From assembly GCA_030618925.1 (NCBI GenBank), contig JAUXCK010000253.1:1-5001 (forward strand): DNA of 5,001 nt, in the 5' to 3' direction. The stretch is from Desulfobacteraceae bacterium (GTDB lineage: Bacteria; Desulfobacterota; Desulfobacteria; Desulfobacterales; SURF-7). The position numbers and the translations under genes are program-made. The notes beneath the pieces were generated by a model. It was not told the origin of the DNA. It saw only the letters and a program-made list of their open reading frames with translations, and searched no databases. Positions 1 through 5,001 of the stretch are shown piece by piece (position 1 is the first letter of the stretch; every line of letters begins with the position of its first letter).

Positions 1-1
1 T

Positions 2-499
2 ATTTTATCGGCAACAATGGCTTTTGCGGCAGACGTTGCAAAAATAGGTGTCGTGGATTTGCAGCGGGTGTTGGTCGCTTCAGATCCCGGGAAGGCGGCA
101 CAGGCTGAATTGAAAAAGGTAGGCTCAAAACTGGAAGAGAATTTTATGGCAAGAGAGGCCGAAATCATAAAGCTCAAGGAAGCCCTTGAAAGGGAGGCGC
201 TGGTGATGAGCCGGGAGACGCGTGAGGACAAGGAAAGAGAATATAGAATAAAAGTGAATGACTTTAAAGCACTTCAGAAAAAAAGTATGCAGGAGCTTAA
301 GGGTCAGGAAACCCGGCTTGTCTCGAATATAAGGGAGGAACTCAAAGGGATTATTGAAGAGGTCGGAAAAAAAGAAGGGTATCTGCTGATCATTGACAGA
401 GCTATACTGCATTACTACCCGGGTAAAATTGATGTGACCGACAAGGTGATTCAAGAGTATAATAAAGTGAGTAAAGCCAAAGCGGCAGCAACGAATTAG
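2..499 (+). CDS. skp: Skp/OmpH-family periplasmic chaperone, 5' end cut off by window edge
   Basis: Periplasmic holdase of the OmpH/Skp family, which binds unfolded outer-membrane proteins after Sec export and hands them towards the BAM complex. The frame is open to the left edge, and the codons before the ATG at 17 read I-L-S-A-T. With the following M-A-F-A-A-D they look like the end of a Sec signal peptide with an AFA or AFAA cleavage site near base 28-31. The ATG at 17 is therefore probably internal and the true start lies upstream of the window. The mature part opens with the typical KIGVVDLQRVL strand. A long Lys/Glu-rich coiled-coil section follows (about residues 25-105 counted from ATG 17), forming the tentacle helices. 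The C-terminal part has the returning strand YLLIIDRAILHYYP and the closing helix DVTDKVIQEYNK. About 155 mature residues is normal for the family. Placement directly before lpxD is the classic arrangement (often bamA-skp-lpxD). The family call is strong; substrate choice in this organism is inferred. Confidence 0.9.
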   Translation: MLSATMAFAADVAKIGVVDLQRVLVASDPGKAAQAELKKVGSKLEENFMAREAEIIKLKEALEREALVMSRETREDKEREYRIKVNDFKALQKKSMQELKGQETRLVSNIREELKGIIEEVGKKEGYLLIIDRAILHYYPGKIDVTDKVIQEYNKVSKAKAAATN

Positions 500-529
500 G
501 AAGTAGATTTTTTCGAATCAGGTCTAATA

Positions 530-1564
530 ATGGAAATGCCCCTATCTACGATTGCCGAGGCTGTTGAAGGCCGGGTTAAGGGTGATGCGCAAGCAAAAAT
601 TTGCGGTGCGGCCCCGTTTGAAGAGGCAGCTGAAGGCGATATCACGTATGCTGTCAGCGGAAAGTTTTTGAGTCAGATCAATGACACAAAGGCCGGTGCC
701 GTGATTGTCCCGCATGATGTGGAGGGCGCACCGCCCAATCTCCTGGTGGTGAATAATCCGGAAGTCGCTTTTGCCAAGGCCCTGGACCTGCTGTATCCGC
801 CTGTCAGGCAGAAAAAAGGTGTCCACACGACTGCCTGCATCGGGGAGAATGTTTCTTTCGGAAAGGCAATATCTATCGGGCCCTGCGTCGTGGTGTCCGA
901 TCACGTTACCCTGGGTGACCGGGTGACATTGCACCCGGGGGTTGTTATCGGGCATGGTGTATCGGTTGGAAATGACGTGGAGATACACCCAAATGTGACG
1001 GTTTTTCATCATTGCCAGATTGGAAACCGTGTGGCCATTCATTCGGGTTCAGTCATCGGCAGCGATGGTTTCGGATACAAACCGGATGGGGATGCGTATA
1101 TCCAGACGCCCCATATCGGTATTGTGAGAATCGACGATGATGTTGAGATCGGTGCCTGCAATACCATAGACCGGGGAACACTGGGTCAGACCTGGATCAA
1201 AAAAGGGGTGAAAACAGATAATCAGGTCCATATCGCCCATAATGTGACAGTGGGTGAGAACACGCTTCTTATTGCTCAGGTCGGGATTGCCGGCAGCGCC
1301 ACTATCGGGCGGCAGGCGTTATTGGCAGGGCAGGCAGGCGTTGGGGGTCATCTGACTATCGGCAATCATACGATCGTGGGCCCCCAGGCCGGTATTGCCA
1401 GATCTGTCGGGGAGGGTAAGATCGTTTCCGGAACACCCGGGATGCCCCATAAGGTATGGCTTAGAGTGCAACGGACCATCCCCCAGCTTCCTGATTTGAA
1501 GAAGAGGATAACGCATCTGGAGAAGCAGCTGAAACAGCTTTTGGGAAAAGATAATCTCGCCTGA
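530..1564 (+). CDS. lpxD: UDP-3-O-acylglucosamine N-acyltransferase LpxD
   Basis: Third step of lipid A synthesis: moves a (3R)-hydroxyacyl chain from ACP to the 2-amino group of UDP-3-O-acyl-glucosamine; a soluble cytoplasmic trimer. The 344 residues match the usual 340-350. Residues 1-100 form the uridine-binding domain (GAAPFEEAAEGDITY at 26-40). Residues 100-300 are left-handed beta-helix hexapeptide repeats, including HSGSVIGSDGFGY (171-183) and EIGACNTIDRGTLG (206-219). The end is a charged helix (LPDLKKRITHLEKQLKQLL). The catalytic histidine is His237 in NQVHIAHNV, equivalent to E. coli His239, and His274 in GVGGHLTIG matches the second conserved histidine. ATG 530 is chosen because a weak AGG at 520-522 lies 7 bases upstream; ATG 536 is the only other nearby choice, and in-frame stop TAG 497-499 bars earlier starts apart from rare codons. 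It lies 30 bases after skp and 16 before fabZ. Confident call; the acyl chain length used is not readable. Confidence 0.97.
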   Translation: MEMPLSTIAEAVEGRVKGDAQAKICGAAPFEEAAEGDITYAVSGKFLSQINDTKAGAVIVPHDVEGAPPNLLVVNNPEVAFAKALDLLYPPVRQKKGVHTTACIGENVSFGKAISIGPCVVVSDHVTLGDRVTLHPGVVIGHGVSVGNDVEIHPNVTVFHHCQIGNRVAIHSGSVIGSDGFGYKPDGDAYIQTPHIGIVRIDDDVEIGACNTIDRGTLGQTWIKKGVKTDNQVHIAHNVTVGENTLLIAQVGIAGSATIGRQALLAGQAGVGGHLTIGNHTIVGPQAGIARSVGEGKIVSGTPGMPHKVWLRVQRTIPQLPDLKKRITHLEKQLKQLLGKDNLA

Positions 1565-1565
1565 C

Positions 1566-1570
1566 AGGGG
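1566..1570 (+). promoter_or_regulatory. Ribosome binding site of fabZ
   Basis: AGGGG lies 10 bases before ATG 1581 and begins two bases after the lpxD stop. It supports the chosen fabZ start and translation soon after lpxD termination. The spacing is slightly long, and the nearer GAAAAG at 1575-1580 is too close to serve. Confidence 0.5.
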
Positions 1571-1580
1571 TTGTGAAAAG

Positions 1581-2024
1581 ATGGAAACACAATATTCGAT
1601 TCAAGACATTATGGCGCACTTGCCGCATCGTTTTCCAATGCTGCTCATTGATAAAATTCTTGAGATCGAGCCGGGTAAACGAATCAAGGCATTAAAGAAC
1701 GTCACCATAAATGAGCCTTTTTTTCAAGGACACTTTCCGGGAAAACCAATTATGCCCGGGGTTCTGATACTTGAGGCCATGGCACAGGCCGGTGGTTTTC
1801 TCATATTTGAATCCTCTCTTCAGGAGCCAGACGATCTCATTTATATTATGGGGATGGATAAAGTCAGGTTCAGGCAACCGGTTCTGCCCGGTGATCAGCT
1901 TATTTCTGAAGTGAAAATTATAAGGGCGCGGACAAAGGCCATAAAAATGAGCGGGATAACATATGTAAATCAAAAAAAAATAGCTGAGGCCGAATTCTTG
2001 GCATCTTTAGGAGCGACAATATGA
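1581..2024 (+). CDS. fabZ: 3-hydroxyacyl-[acyl-carrier-protein] dehydratase FabZ
   Basis: Dehydrates (3R)-hydroxyacyl-ACP to trans-2-enoyl-ACP in type II fatty-acid elongation, in the cytoplasm. At 147 residues it is the usual single hotdog-fold protein of about 145-150. Visible motifs are LPHRFPMLLID (14-24), the active-site loop FFQGHFPGKPIMPG with catalytic His51, the hotdog helix LILEAMAQAGG with catalytic Glu65, and MDKVRFRQPVLPGDQL (92-107), the conserved strand pair lining the substrate tunnel. The His-Glu pair and the loop sequence favour FabZ over FabA. Its place between lpxD and lpxA is typical and meaningful: FabZ consumes the same hydroxyacyl-ACP that both acyltransferases need, so shared expression links phospholipid and lipid A supply. 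The stop overlaps the lpxA start. A run of nine A residues (1972-1980) occurs near the 3' end and the frame stays open across it. Very confident. Confidence 0.97.
   Translation: METQYSIQDIMAHLPHRFPMLLIDKILEIEPGKRIKALKNVTINEPFFQGHFPGKPIMPGVLILEAMAQAGGFLIFESSLQEPDDLIYIMGMDKVRFRQPVLPGDQLISEVKIIRARTKAIKMSGITYVNQKKIAEAEFLASLGATI
2009..2013 (+). promoter_or_regulatory. Ribosome binding site of lpxA inside fabZ, with ATGA overlap
   Basis: A consensus AGGAG ends 7 bases before ATG 2021 and lies within the last codons of fabZ. The lpxA start and fabZ stop share ATGA (2021-2024), an arrangement that suggests translational coupling. It is the clearest Shine-Dalgarno match in the window and settles the lpxA start. 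Confidence 0.8.
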
Positions 2025-2791
2025 TACATCCAACCGCACTCGTTGACCCCAAGGCAGAGATTGATTCTGATGTGGAAATCGGACCATATTCGATCATTGG
2101 CAGCAATGTGCAAATTGGAAAGGGAACCGTTATCGGCCCCCACGTCGTTATTGAGCCGTATGTTCGGATTGAACAGAGCTGCAGAATATTTCAATATGCA
2201 TCCATCGGCGCCATTCCCCAGGACCTGAAATTCAGGGGCGAAAAATCTTATCTTAAAATCGGCCGCGGGACGGTCATACGGGAATTCGCAACCCTGAACC
2301 GGGGAACCGAAGGCGGCGGCGGTGTTACAGAGGTCGGGGAAGAAAATCTGTTAATGGCGTATGTCCATATTGCCCATGACTGTAAAACAGGACACAAGGT
2401 GATTCTTGCCAATAATGCCACCCTGGCCGGTCATATCCACATCGGTGATTATTCATTTATAGGGGGGCTTGTGGCCATTCATCAGTTTGTGAATATCGGC
2501 GACTATGCCTATGTCGGTGGGAAAACAGCGGTGGTCAAGGATATCCCCCCATTTGTCCGGGCGGCGGGAGACCGGGCCAGACTTTACGGTATCAATACCG
2601 TTGGCCTTAAACGGCATGGCTTTTCAACACAGACATTGTCTGCCCTGAAAAAAACATACCGCATCTTTTTCCGCATCGGATTGACGGTGAATGAGGCAGT
2701 GGCAAGGGCCCGGGCAGAAGTAGAGCAAATTCCGGATGTCGTCAATTTGGTTGAATTTATCAAATCTTCCCAGCGGGGCGTCACCCGGTAG
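2021..2791 (+). CDS. lpxA: acyl-ACP--UDP-N-acetylglucosamine O-acyltransferase LpxA
   Basis: First step of lipid A synthesis: transfers a (3R)-hydroxyacyl chain from ACP to the 3-OH of UDP-GlcNAc; cytoplasmic homotrimer. The 256 residues are close to E. coli LpxA (262). Residues 1-185 are left-handed beta-helix hexapeptide repeats starting MIHPTALVDP; the rest is the C-terminal helical domain (GLKRHGFS at 195-202, then the closing helices). Aligned by eye without gaps through the core, the catalytic residue is His119 in HIAHDC (E. coli His125). Asp68 in IPQDLKF, His138 in LAGHI and His154 in AIHQF match other conserved active-site positions. The acyl-chain ruler position (E. coli Gly173) is Gly167 in YVGGKTA, which in characterised enzymes goes with long chains of about C14. 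The beta-helix loop NRGTEGGGGVTEVG is of the normal type. It is coupled to fabZ by ATGA and precedes lpxI by 21 bases. Very confident on function; chain length is inferred. Confidence 0.97.
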   Translation: MIHPTALVDPKAEIDSDVEIGPYSIIGSNVQIGKGTVIGPHVVIEPYVRIEQSCRIFQYASIGAIPQDLKFRGEKSYLKIGRGTVIREFATLNRGTEGGGGVTEVGEENLLMAYVHIAHDCKTGHKVILANNATLAGHIHIGDYSFIGGLVAIHQFVNIGDYAYVGGKTAVVKDIPPFVRAAGDRARLYGINTVGLKRHGFSTQTLSALKKTYRIFFRIGLTVNEAVARARAEVEQIPDVVNLVEFIKSSQRGVTR

Positions 2792-2812
2792 ATTTATTTT
2801 TGATATAAAATT

Positions 2813-3613
2813 ATGAAAAAGATCGGACTCATAGCAGGCGGCGGCCAGTTTCCCATTATTTTTTCAAAAACAGCCCGATTAAAGGGGTTTTCCGTTCATG
2901 CATTGGCCCATGTGAATCAAACAGACCCGGAACTTGAAAACCATGTTGATGAGATTAAGTGGATTCATCTGGGGCAGATCAAGCGTCTGGTGACTTTTTT
3001 TAAATCCTGCCGGGTCACAGAGGCCGTCATGATGGGGACCATCATCAAGCCAAACCTCTTCGAGGAGATGCGGCCCGATTCACTGGCTGTTTCAATTATT
3101 TCAAGCATGAAGCATACCCATGATGATGCCATTTTAAGGGCGCTGGCCGATCTGCTTGAACAGGAGGGAATATCCATCCGTTCTTCCACATTTTTGTTTC
3201 CGGAGATCCTTGCGGAAAAAGGATGCTGGACAAAACGAAAACCGTCAGCCGCTGAGCAGGCGGATATGGATCTGGGATGGGAGCTGGCAAAAGAGATCGG
3301 CGGGCTTGATATCGGGCAGTGCATTGTGGTCGCCGGTGGATCGGTGATGGCGGTTGAGGCCATCGATGGCACCGATGAAACCATAAAGCGCGGCGGCATA
3401 CTGGGAAGCGGCAATGCTGTGGTGATCAAAGTCAGCAAGCCCAATCAGGATTTACGGTTTGATATACCGGCGGTTGGGATCGATACGGTTCGTGTGATGA
3501 GTGAATCCGGTGCAAAAGCCCTTGCGATCGAATCCGGTAAGGTCATTGTTTTTGAGAAAGAGGAAATGATCGCTTTTTCTGACACATGCGGAATATCAAT
3601 TGTCGCCCTGTAA
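2813..3613 (+). CDS. lpxI: UDP-2,3-diacylglucosamine pyrophosphatase LpxI (formerly DUF1009)
   Basis: Fourth step of lipid A synthesis: hydrolyses UDP-2,3-diacylglucosamine to lipid X (2,3-diacylglucosamine-1-phosphate) and UMP; cytoplasmic, membrane-peripheral. LpxI replaces the unrelated LpxH in alphaproteobacteria, many deltaproteobacteria and others, and attacks the opposite phosphorus atom. The 266 residues fit the family (about 270-285). Visible family marks are the N-terminal KIGLIAGGGQFP, HTHDDAILRALADLLEQEG (101-119), the link to the C-terminal domain around DMDLGWELAKEIGGLDIGQ, VEAIDGTDETIKRGG (181-195), and DIPAVGIDTVRVM (217-229). Asp224 in that last motif matches the catalytic Asp225 of Caulobacter LpxI by eye. 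ATG 2813 starts directly at the conserved first strand. No good Shine-Dalgarno is seen in the AT-rich 21-base gap after lpxA, so initiation may depend on upstream translation. A gap of 56 bases follows before lpxB. Confident call. Confidence 0.95.
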   Translation: MKKIGLIAGGGQFPIIFSKTARLKGFSVHALAHVNQTDPELENHVDEIKWIHLGQIKRLVTFFKSCRVTEAVMMGTIIKPNLFEEMRPDSLAVSIISSMKHTHDDAILRALADLLEQEGISIRSSTFLFPEILAEKGCWTKRKPSAAEQADMDLGWELAKEIGGLDIGQCIVVAGGSVMAVEAIDGTDETIKRGGILGSGNAVVIKVSKPNQDLRFDIPAVGIDTVRVMSESGAKALAIESGKVIVFEKEEMIAFSDTCGISIVAL

Positions 3614-3669
3614 CGCACCCGGGTCTATACAAACACATTAATTAGGCAGTCCTCCCCCTTTGGTTGAAC
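3614..3669 (+). other. lpxI-lpxB intergenic gap, no clear signal
   Basis: This is the largest gap in the cluster. It contains an 8-base palindrome ACCCGGGT (3617-3624) without a loop, an AT-rich stretch with ATTAAT, and a pyrimidine-rich run CCTCCCCCTTT just before the lpxB start. I see no terminator hairpin with a T-tract, no well-spaced promoter pair and no Shine-Dalgarno. The pyrimidine run is the opposite of a purine-rich ribosome site, which makes lpxB initiation look weak. Confidence 0.35.
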
Positions 3670-4809
3670 ATGATCGAAGTCATAAAACAGAAATGTGTTA
3701 TGATGATTGCAGGTGAAGCTTCCGGCGATCTTCACGGTGCCAGTCTCGTCAAGGCGATGCGGCTGAAGGACCCGTCTTTGTTTTTCTGCGGTATAGGGGG
3801 GGATGGACTTAAATCTGAAGGCGTCAAACTTTTTTTCAATATTTCGGACCTGTCTGTCATGGGGATTACCGAAGTCATTTCGAAATTACCCGTGATCCGG
3901 CGGGCTTTGGGGGCAGCTAAAACGCTCCTTAAAGACCTGAGGCCCGATCTCCTGATTCTCATCGATTTTGCAGATTTTAACCTTAGGGTGGCCGCGACCG
4001 CCAAGAAATACAAGATTCCCGTGCTCTATTATATCCCGCCCAAAGTATGGGCCTGGCGAGCCGGACGGGTTAATATTATTAAAGAGCGGGTGGACCAACT
4101 GGCAGTGATTTTGCCTTTTGAGGCAGATTTTTTTAAACGCCACGGGATTTCTGCCACCTACACGGGGAATCCTTTGATGGATGACATCCCCGGGTTGCCA
4201 AATCACATCACTTCCGAGGGGAGCCCCGTGATTGGCCTTTTGCCGGGATCCCGAAAAAAAGAGATCACACGGCTCCTGCCGGTGTTGTTAAATGCAGGGC
4301 GGTTGATACACCGGGAGATAACAGATGTCAGGTTCATGGTCTCACTTGCCCCTTCAGTGGACCGGAATCTGGTGGAGGGGTTTCTGGCCCCTCACAAAGA
4401 GACAGGCCTCTTTGAACTTGTAGACGGAGGTGTGGGTAAAATATTTAGTCGTGCCTCATTCCTTGTGGCTGCATCCGGGACAGTTACCCTTGAGGCGGCC
4501 CTTGCGGGTATCCCCATGGTGATTATTTATAAAGCATCGGCCCTGTCCCATTGGATTGCCAGGCGGTTTGTCAAGGTCAAGTATGGCGGGCTTGCCAATT
4601 TAATTGCAGGTGAGGAGATTGTTCCCGAGCTGCTTCAAAAAGATGCCAACCCCGGGCGCATTGCCAGGACCGTCTGTGATTTACTGGCAGATCCTGGGAA
4701 ACTTGAACAGATGAAACAAGATTTTCTTGGAGTTCGGGAAAAACTGGGCGGGCCCGGGGCTTCCATGCGGGTGGCTGACATGGCCATTAAAATGATGCGC
4801 CAGGGGTGA
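3670..4809 (+). CDS. lpxB: lipid-A-disaccharide synthase LpxB
   Basis: Family GT19 glycosyltransferase: condenses lipid X with UDP-2,3-diacylglucosamine to give the beta-1,6-linked lipid A disaccharide-1-phosphate and UDP, at the inner face of the inner membrane. It has 379 residues from ATG 3670 (typical 380-390). In order: nucleotide-fold start MMIAGEASGDLHGA (11-24), GIGGDGLKSEG (41-51), LSVMGITEVISKLP (61-74), LILIDFADFNL (95-105, with the conserved Asp99), YYIPPKVWAWRAGRV (120-134), TGNPLMD (165-171), LLPGSRKKEI (190-199), AASGTVTLEAAL (267-278) and VKVKYGGLANLIAG followed by VPELLQ (301-323). Most relatives I recall have ISPQVWAW where this has IPPKVWAW. The start is uncertain: TTG 3664 is in frame two codons earlier and neither has a good ribosome site; ATG is preferred by codon type. 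The stop is 12 bases before the next start. Product call is very confident. Confidence 0.96.
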   Translation: MIEVIKQKCVMMIAGEASGDLHGASLVKAMRLKDPSLFFCGIGGDGLKSEGVKLFFNISDLSVMGITEVISKLPVIRRALGAAKTLLKDLRPDLLILIDFADFNLRVAATAKKYKIPVLYYIPPKVWAWRAGRVNIIKERVDQLAVILPFEADFFKRHGISATYTGNPLMDDIPGLPNHITSEGSPVIGLLPGSRKKEITRLLPVLLNAGRLIHREITDVRFMVSLAPSVDRNLVEGFLAPHKETGLFELVDGGVGKIFSRASFLVAASGTVTLEAALAGIPMVIIYKASALSHWIARRFVKVKYGGLANLIAGEEIVPELLQKDANPGRIARTVCDLLADPGKLEQMKQDFLGVREKLGGPGASMRVADMAIKMMRQG

Positions 4810-4821
4810 GTTGAAAAGGTT

Positions 4822-4965
4822 ATGAAAAAGTTATTTAAATTTAAAATTGAAGGAAGACACAAACGCCTTTTGGGAATGATCAAGGAGCACAAGATCAGAT
4901 TCATAGTGGCTATTTTCAGCAATATCGTGGCCAGAACAAGTTGTATTTATAACATTTCAATGTGA
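4822..4965 (+). pseudogene. msbA: 5' fragment of an MsbA-like lipid A flippase (ABC exporter) gene, ended by an early stop
   Basis: Starts 12 bases after lpxB and gives only 47 residues. It opens MKKLFKFKIEGRHKRLLGMI, followed by a basic, then hydrophobic stretch (KEHKIRFIVAIFSNIVA). This resembles the cytoplasmic N-terminus and first transmembrane helix of MsbA-type exporters, which commonly follow lpxB in this kind of cluster and move lipid A-core across the inner membrane. AAAAGG at 4814-4819 is close upstream, and GTGAG at 4806-4810 is a better-spaced alternative ribosome site. MsbA is normally near 580 residues, so the TGA at 4963-4965 leaves no working transporter. After about base 4939 the family resemblance ends (CIYNISM), the sequence becomes AT-rich, and the other forward frames also close soon (TAA 4950-4952, TAG 4979-4981). 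This could be a mobile-element junction, a real disruption or an assembly join. Family identity rests on context and a short stretch, so it is moderate. Confidence 0.5.
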
Positions 4966-5001
4966 TGATGATCTGTACTAGACCAACAGTACAAATGTAG
5001 A
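4940..5001. other. AT-rich tail of unknown origin, possible end of an inserted element
   Basis: Roughly 30% GC by hand count, against about half G+C in the cluster before it. The sequence does not continue any recognisable coding frame. It holds two short inverted repeats: ACATT/AATGT at 4952-4963 (2-base loop) and TGTACT/AGTACA at 4974-4993 (8-base loop). On the minus strand, one frame is open from the window edge to a TGA within 4916-4921, but the peptide has no features I recognise. The stretch is too short to name an insertion-sequence family. It could equally be non-homologous assembly sequence. Confidence 0.3.
4974..4993. repeat. Short inverted repeat TGTACT-N8-AGTACA
   Basis: Perfect 6-base arms at 4974-4979 and 4988-4993 around an 8-base spacer. 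It lies in the anomalous tail beyond the broken msbA frame. No T-tract follows within the window, so it does not look like a terminator. It could be part of a mobile-element end or a chance match. Confidence 0.3.

Noticed and set aside
17..19. ATG 17 as the true start of the chaperone gene
   Set aside because: Upstream in-frame codons continue a signal-peptide-like sequence to the window edge, and from ATG 17 the protein would have almost no export signal.
542..1042. Minus-strand open frame of 166 codons opposite lpxD
   Set aside because: Complete overlap with lpxD, His/Arg/Cys-rich shadow-like composition and no domain.
2965..3444. Minus-strand open frame of 159 codons opposite lpxI
   Set aside because: It lies wholly inside a clear lpxI gene, has low-complexity Ser/Pro/Ala-rich composition typical of antisense shadows, and shows no recognisable motif.
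3617..3624. ACCCGGGT palindrome as a terminator stem
   Set aside because: It has no loop and no T-tract after it; it is only an 8-base palindrome.
3600..3631. Possible promoter before lpxB: TTGTCG (3600-3605) with TATACA (3626-3631)
   Set aside because: The 20-base spacing is too long for a standard sigma-70 promoter, and the -35 match is poor.
4635..4922. Minus-strand open frame of 95 codons spanning the lpxB end and the msbA start
   Set aside because: Antisense to lpxB and to the msbA-like start across nearly its whole length; no motif, and no ribosome site looked for could outweigh the sense genes.
4922..4981. Forward frame reading WPEQVVFITFQCDDDLY then stop, as the end of another gene
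   Set aside because: It is closed by a stop at 4904, so it is only about 25 codons long, with no start signal and no recognised motif.

Overview
The window is one co-directional plus-strand run of outer-membrane and lipid A genes: the 3' part of a Skp/OmpH-type periplasmic chaperone gene, then lpxD, fabZ, lpxA, lpxI and lpxB, then the first codons of what looks like an msbA-type lipid A flippase gene. No convincing gene lies on the minus strand. The organism is a Gram-negative, LPS-making bacterium. The order skp-lpxD-fabZ-lpxA-lpxI-lpxB-msbA, the use of LpxI rather than LpxH, and a base composition judged by eye near 50% GC fit a Desulfobacterota (former Deltaproteobacteria) genome. That assignment is an inference from gene order and protein character, not from a database match.

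Layout: 2-499 skp (5' end cut off, signal-peptide end visible); 530-1564 lpxD; 1581-2024 fabZ; 2021-2791 lpxA, overlapping fabZ by ATGA; 2813-3613 lpxI; 3670-4809 lpxB; 4822-4965 the start of msbA, ending early at a stop codon; 4966-5001 unassigned AT-rich sequence. Gaps between genes are 12 to 56 bases or overlaps. I saw no terminator hairpin or convincing promoter in any gap, so the run is probably one transcription unit started upstream of the window.

How the genes work together: FabZ supplies the fatty-acid elongation cycle and competes with LpxA and LpxD for (3R)-hydroxyacyl-ACP. LpxA O-acylates UDP-GlcNAc, LpxD N-acylates the deacetylated product, LpxI cleaves UDP-2,3-diacylglucosamine to lipid X plus UMP, and LpxB joins lipid X to UDP-diacylglucosamine to give the tetra-acyl disaccharide-1-phosphate. 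LpxC (deacetylase) and LpxK (4'-kinase) are needed but are not in the window. MsbA would flip the finished lipid A-core, and Skp chaperones outer-membrane proteins. All catalytic residues I looked for in the five complete genes are present.

The one clearly abnormal place is the right end. The msbA-like frame looks native for about 37 codons, then changes to AT-rich sequence with stops in all three forward frames. This could be a mobile-element insertion junction, a natural disruption or an assembly join. Apart from that, the window is an ordinary housekeeping cluster, and I see no evidence of a previously undescribed system.
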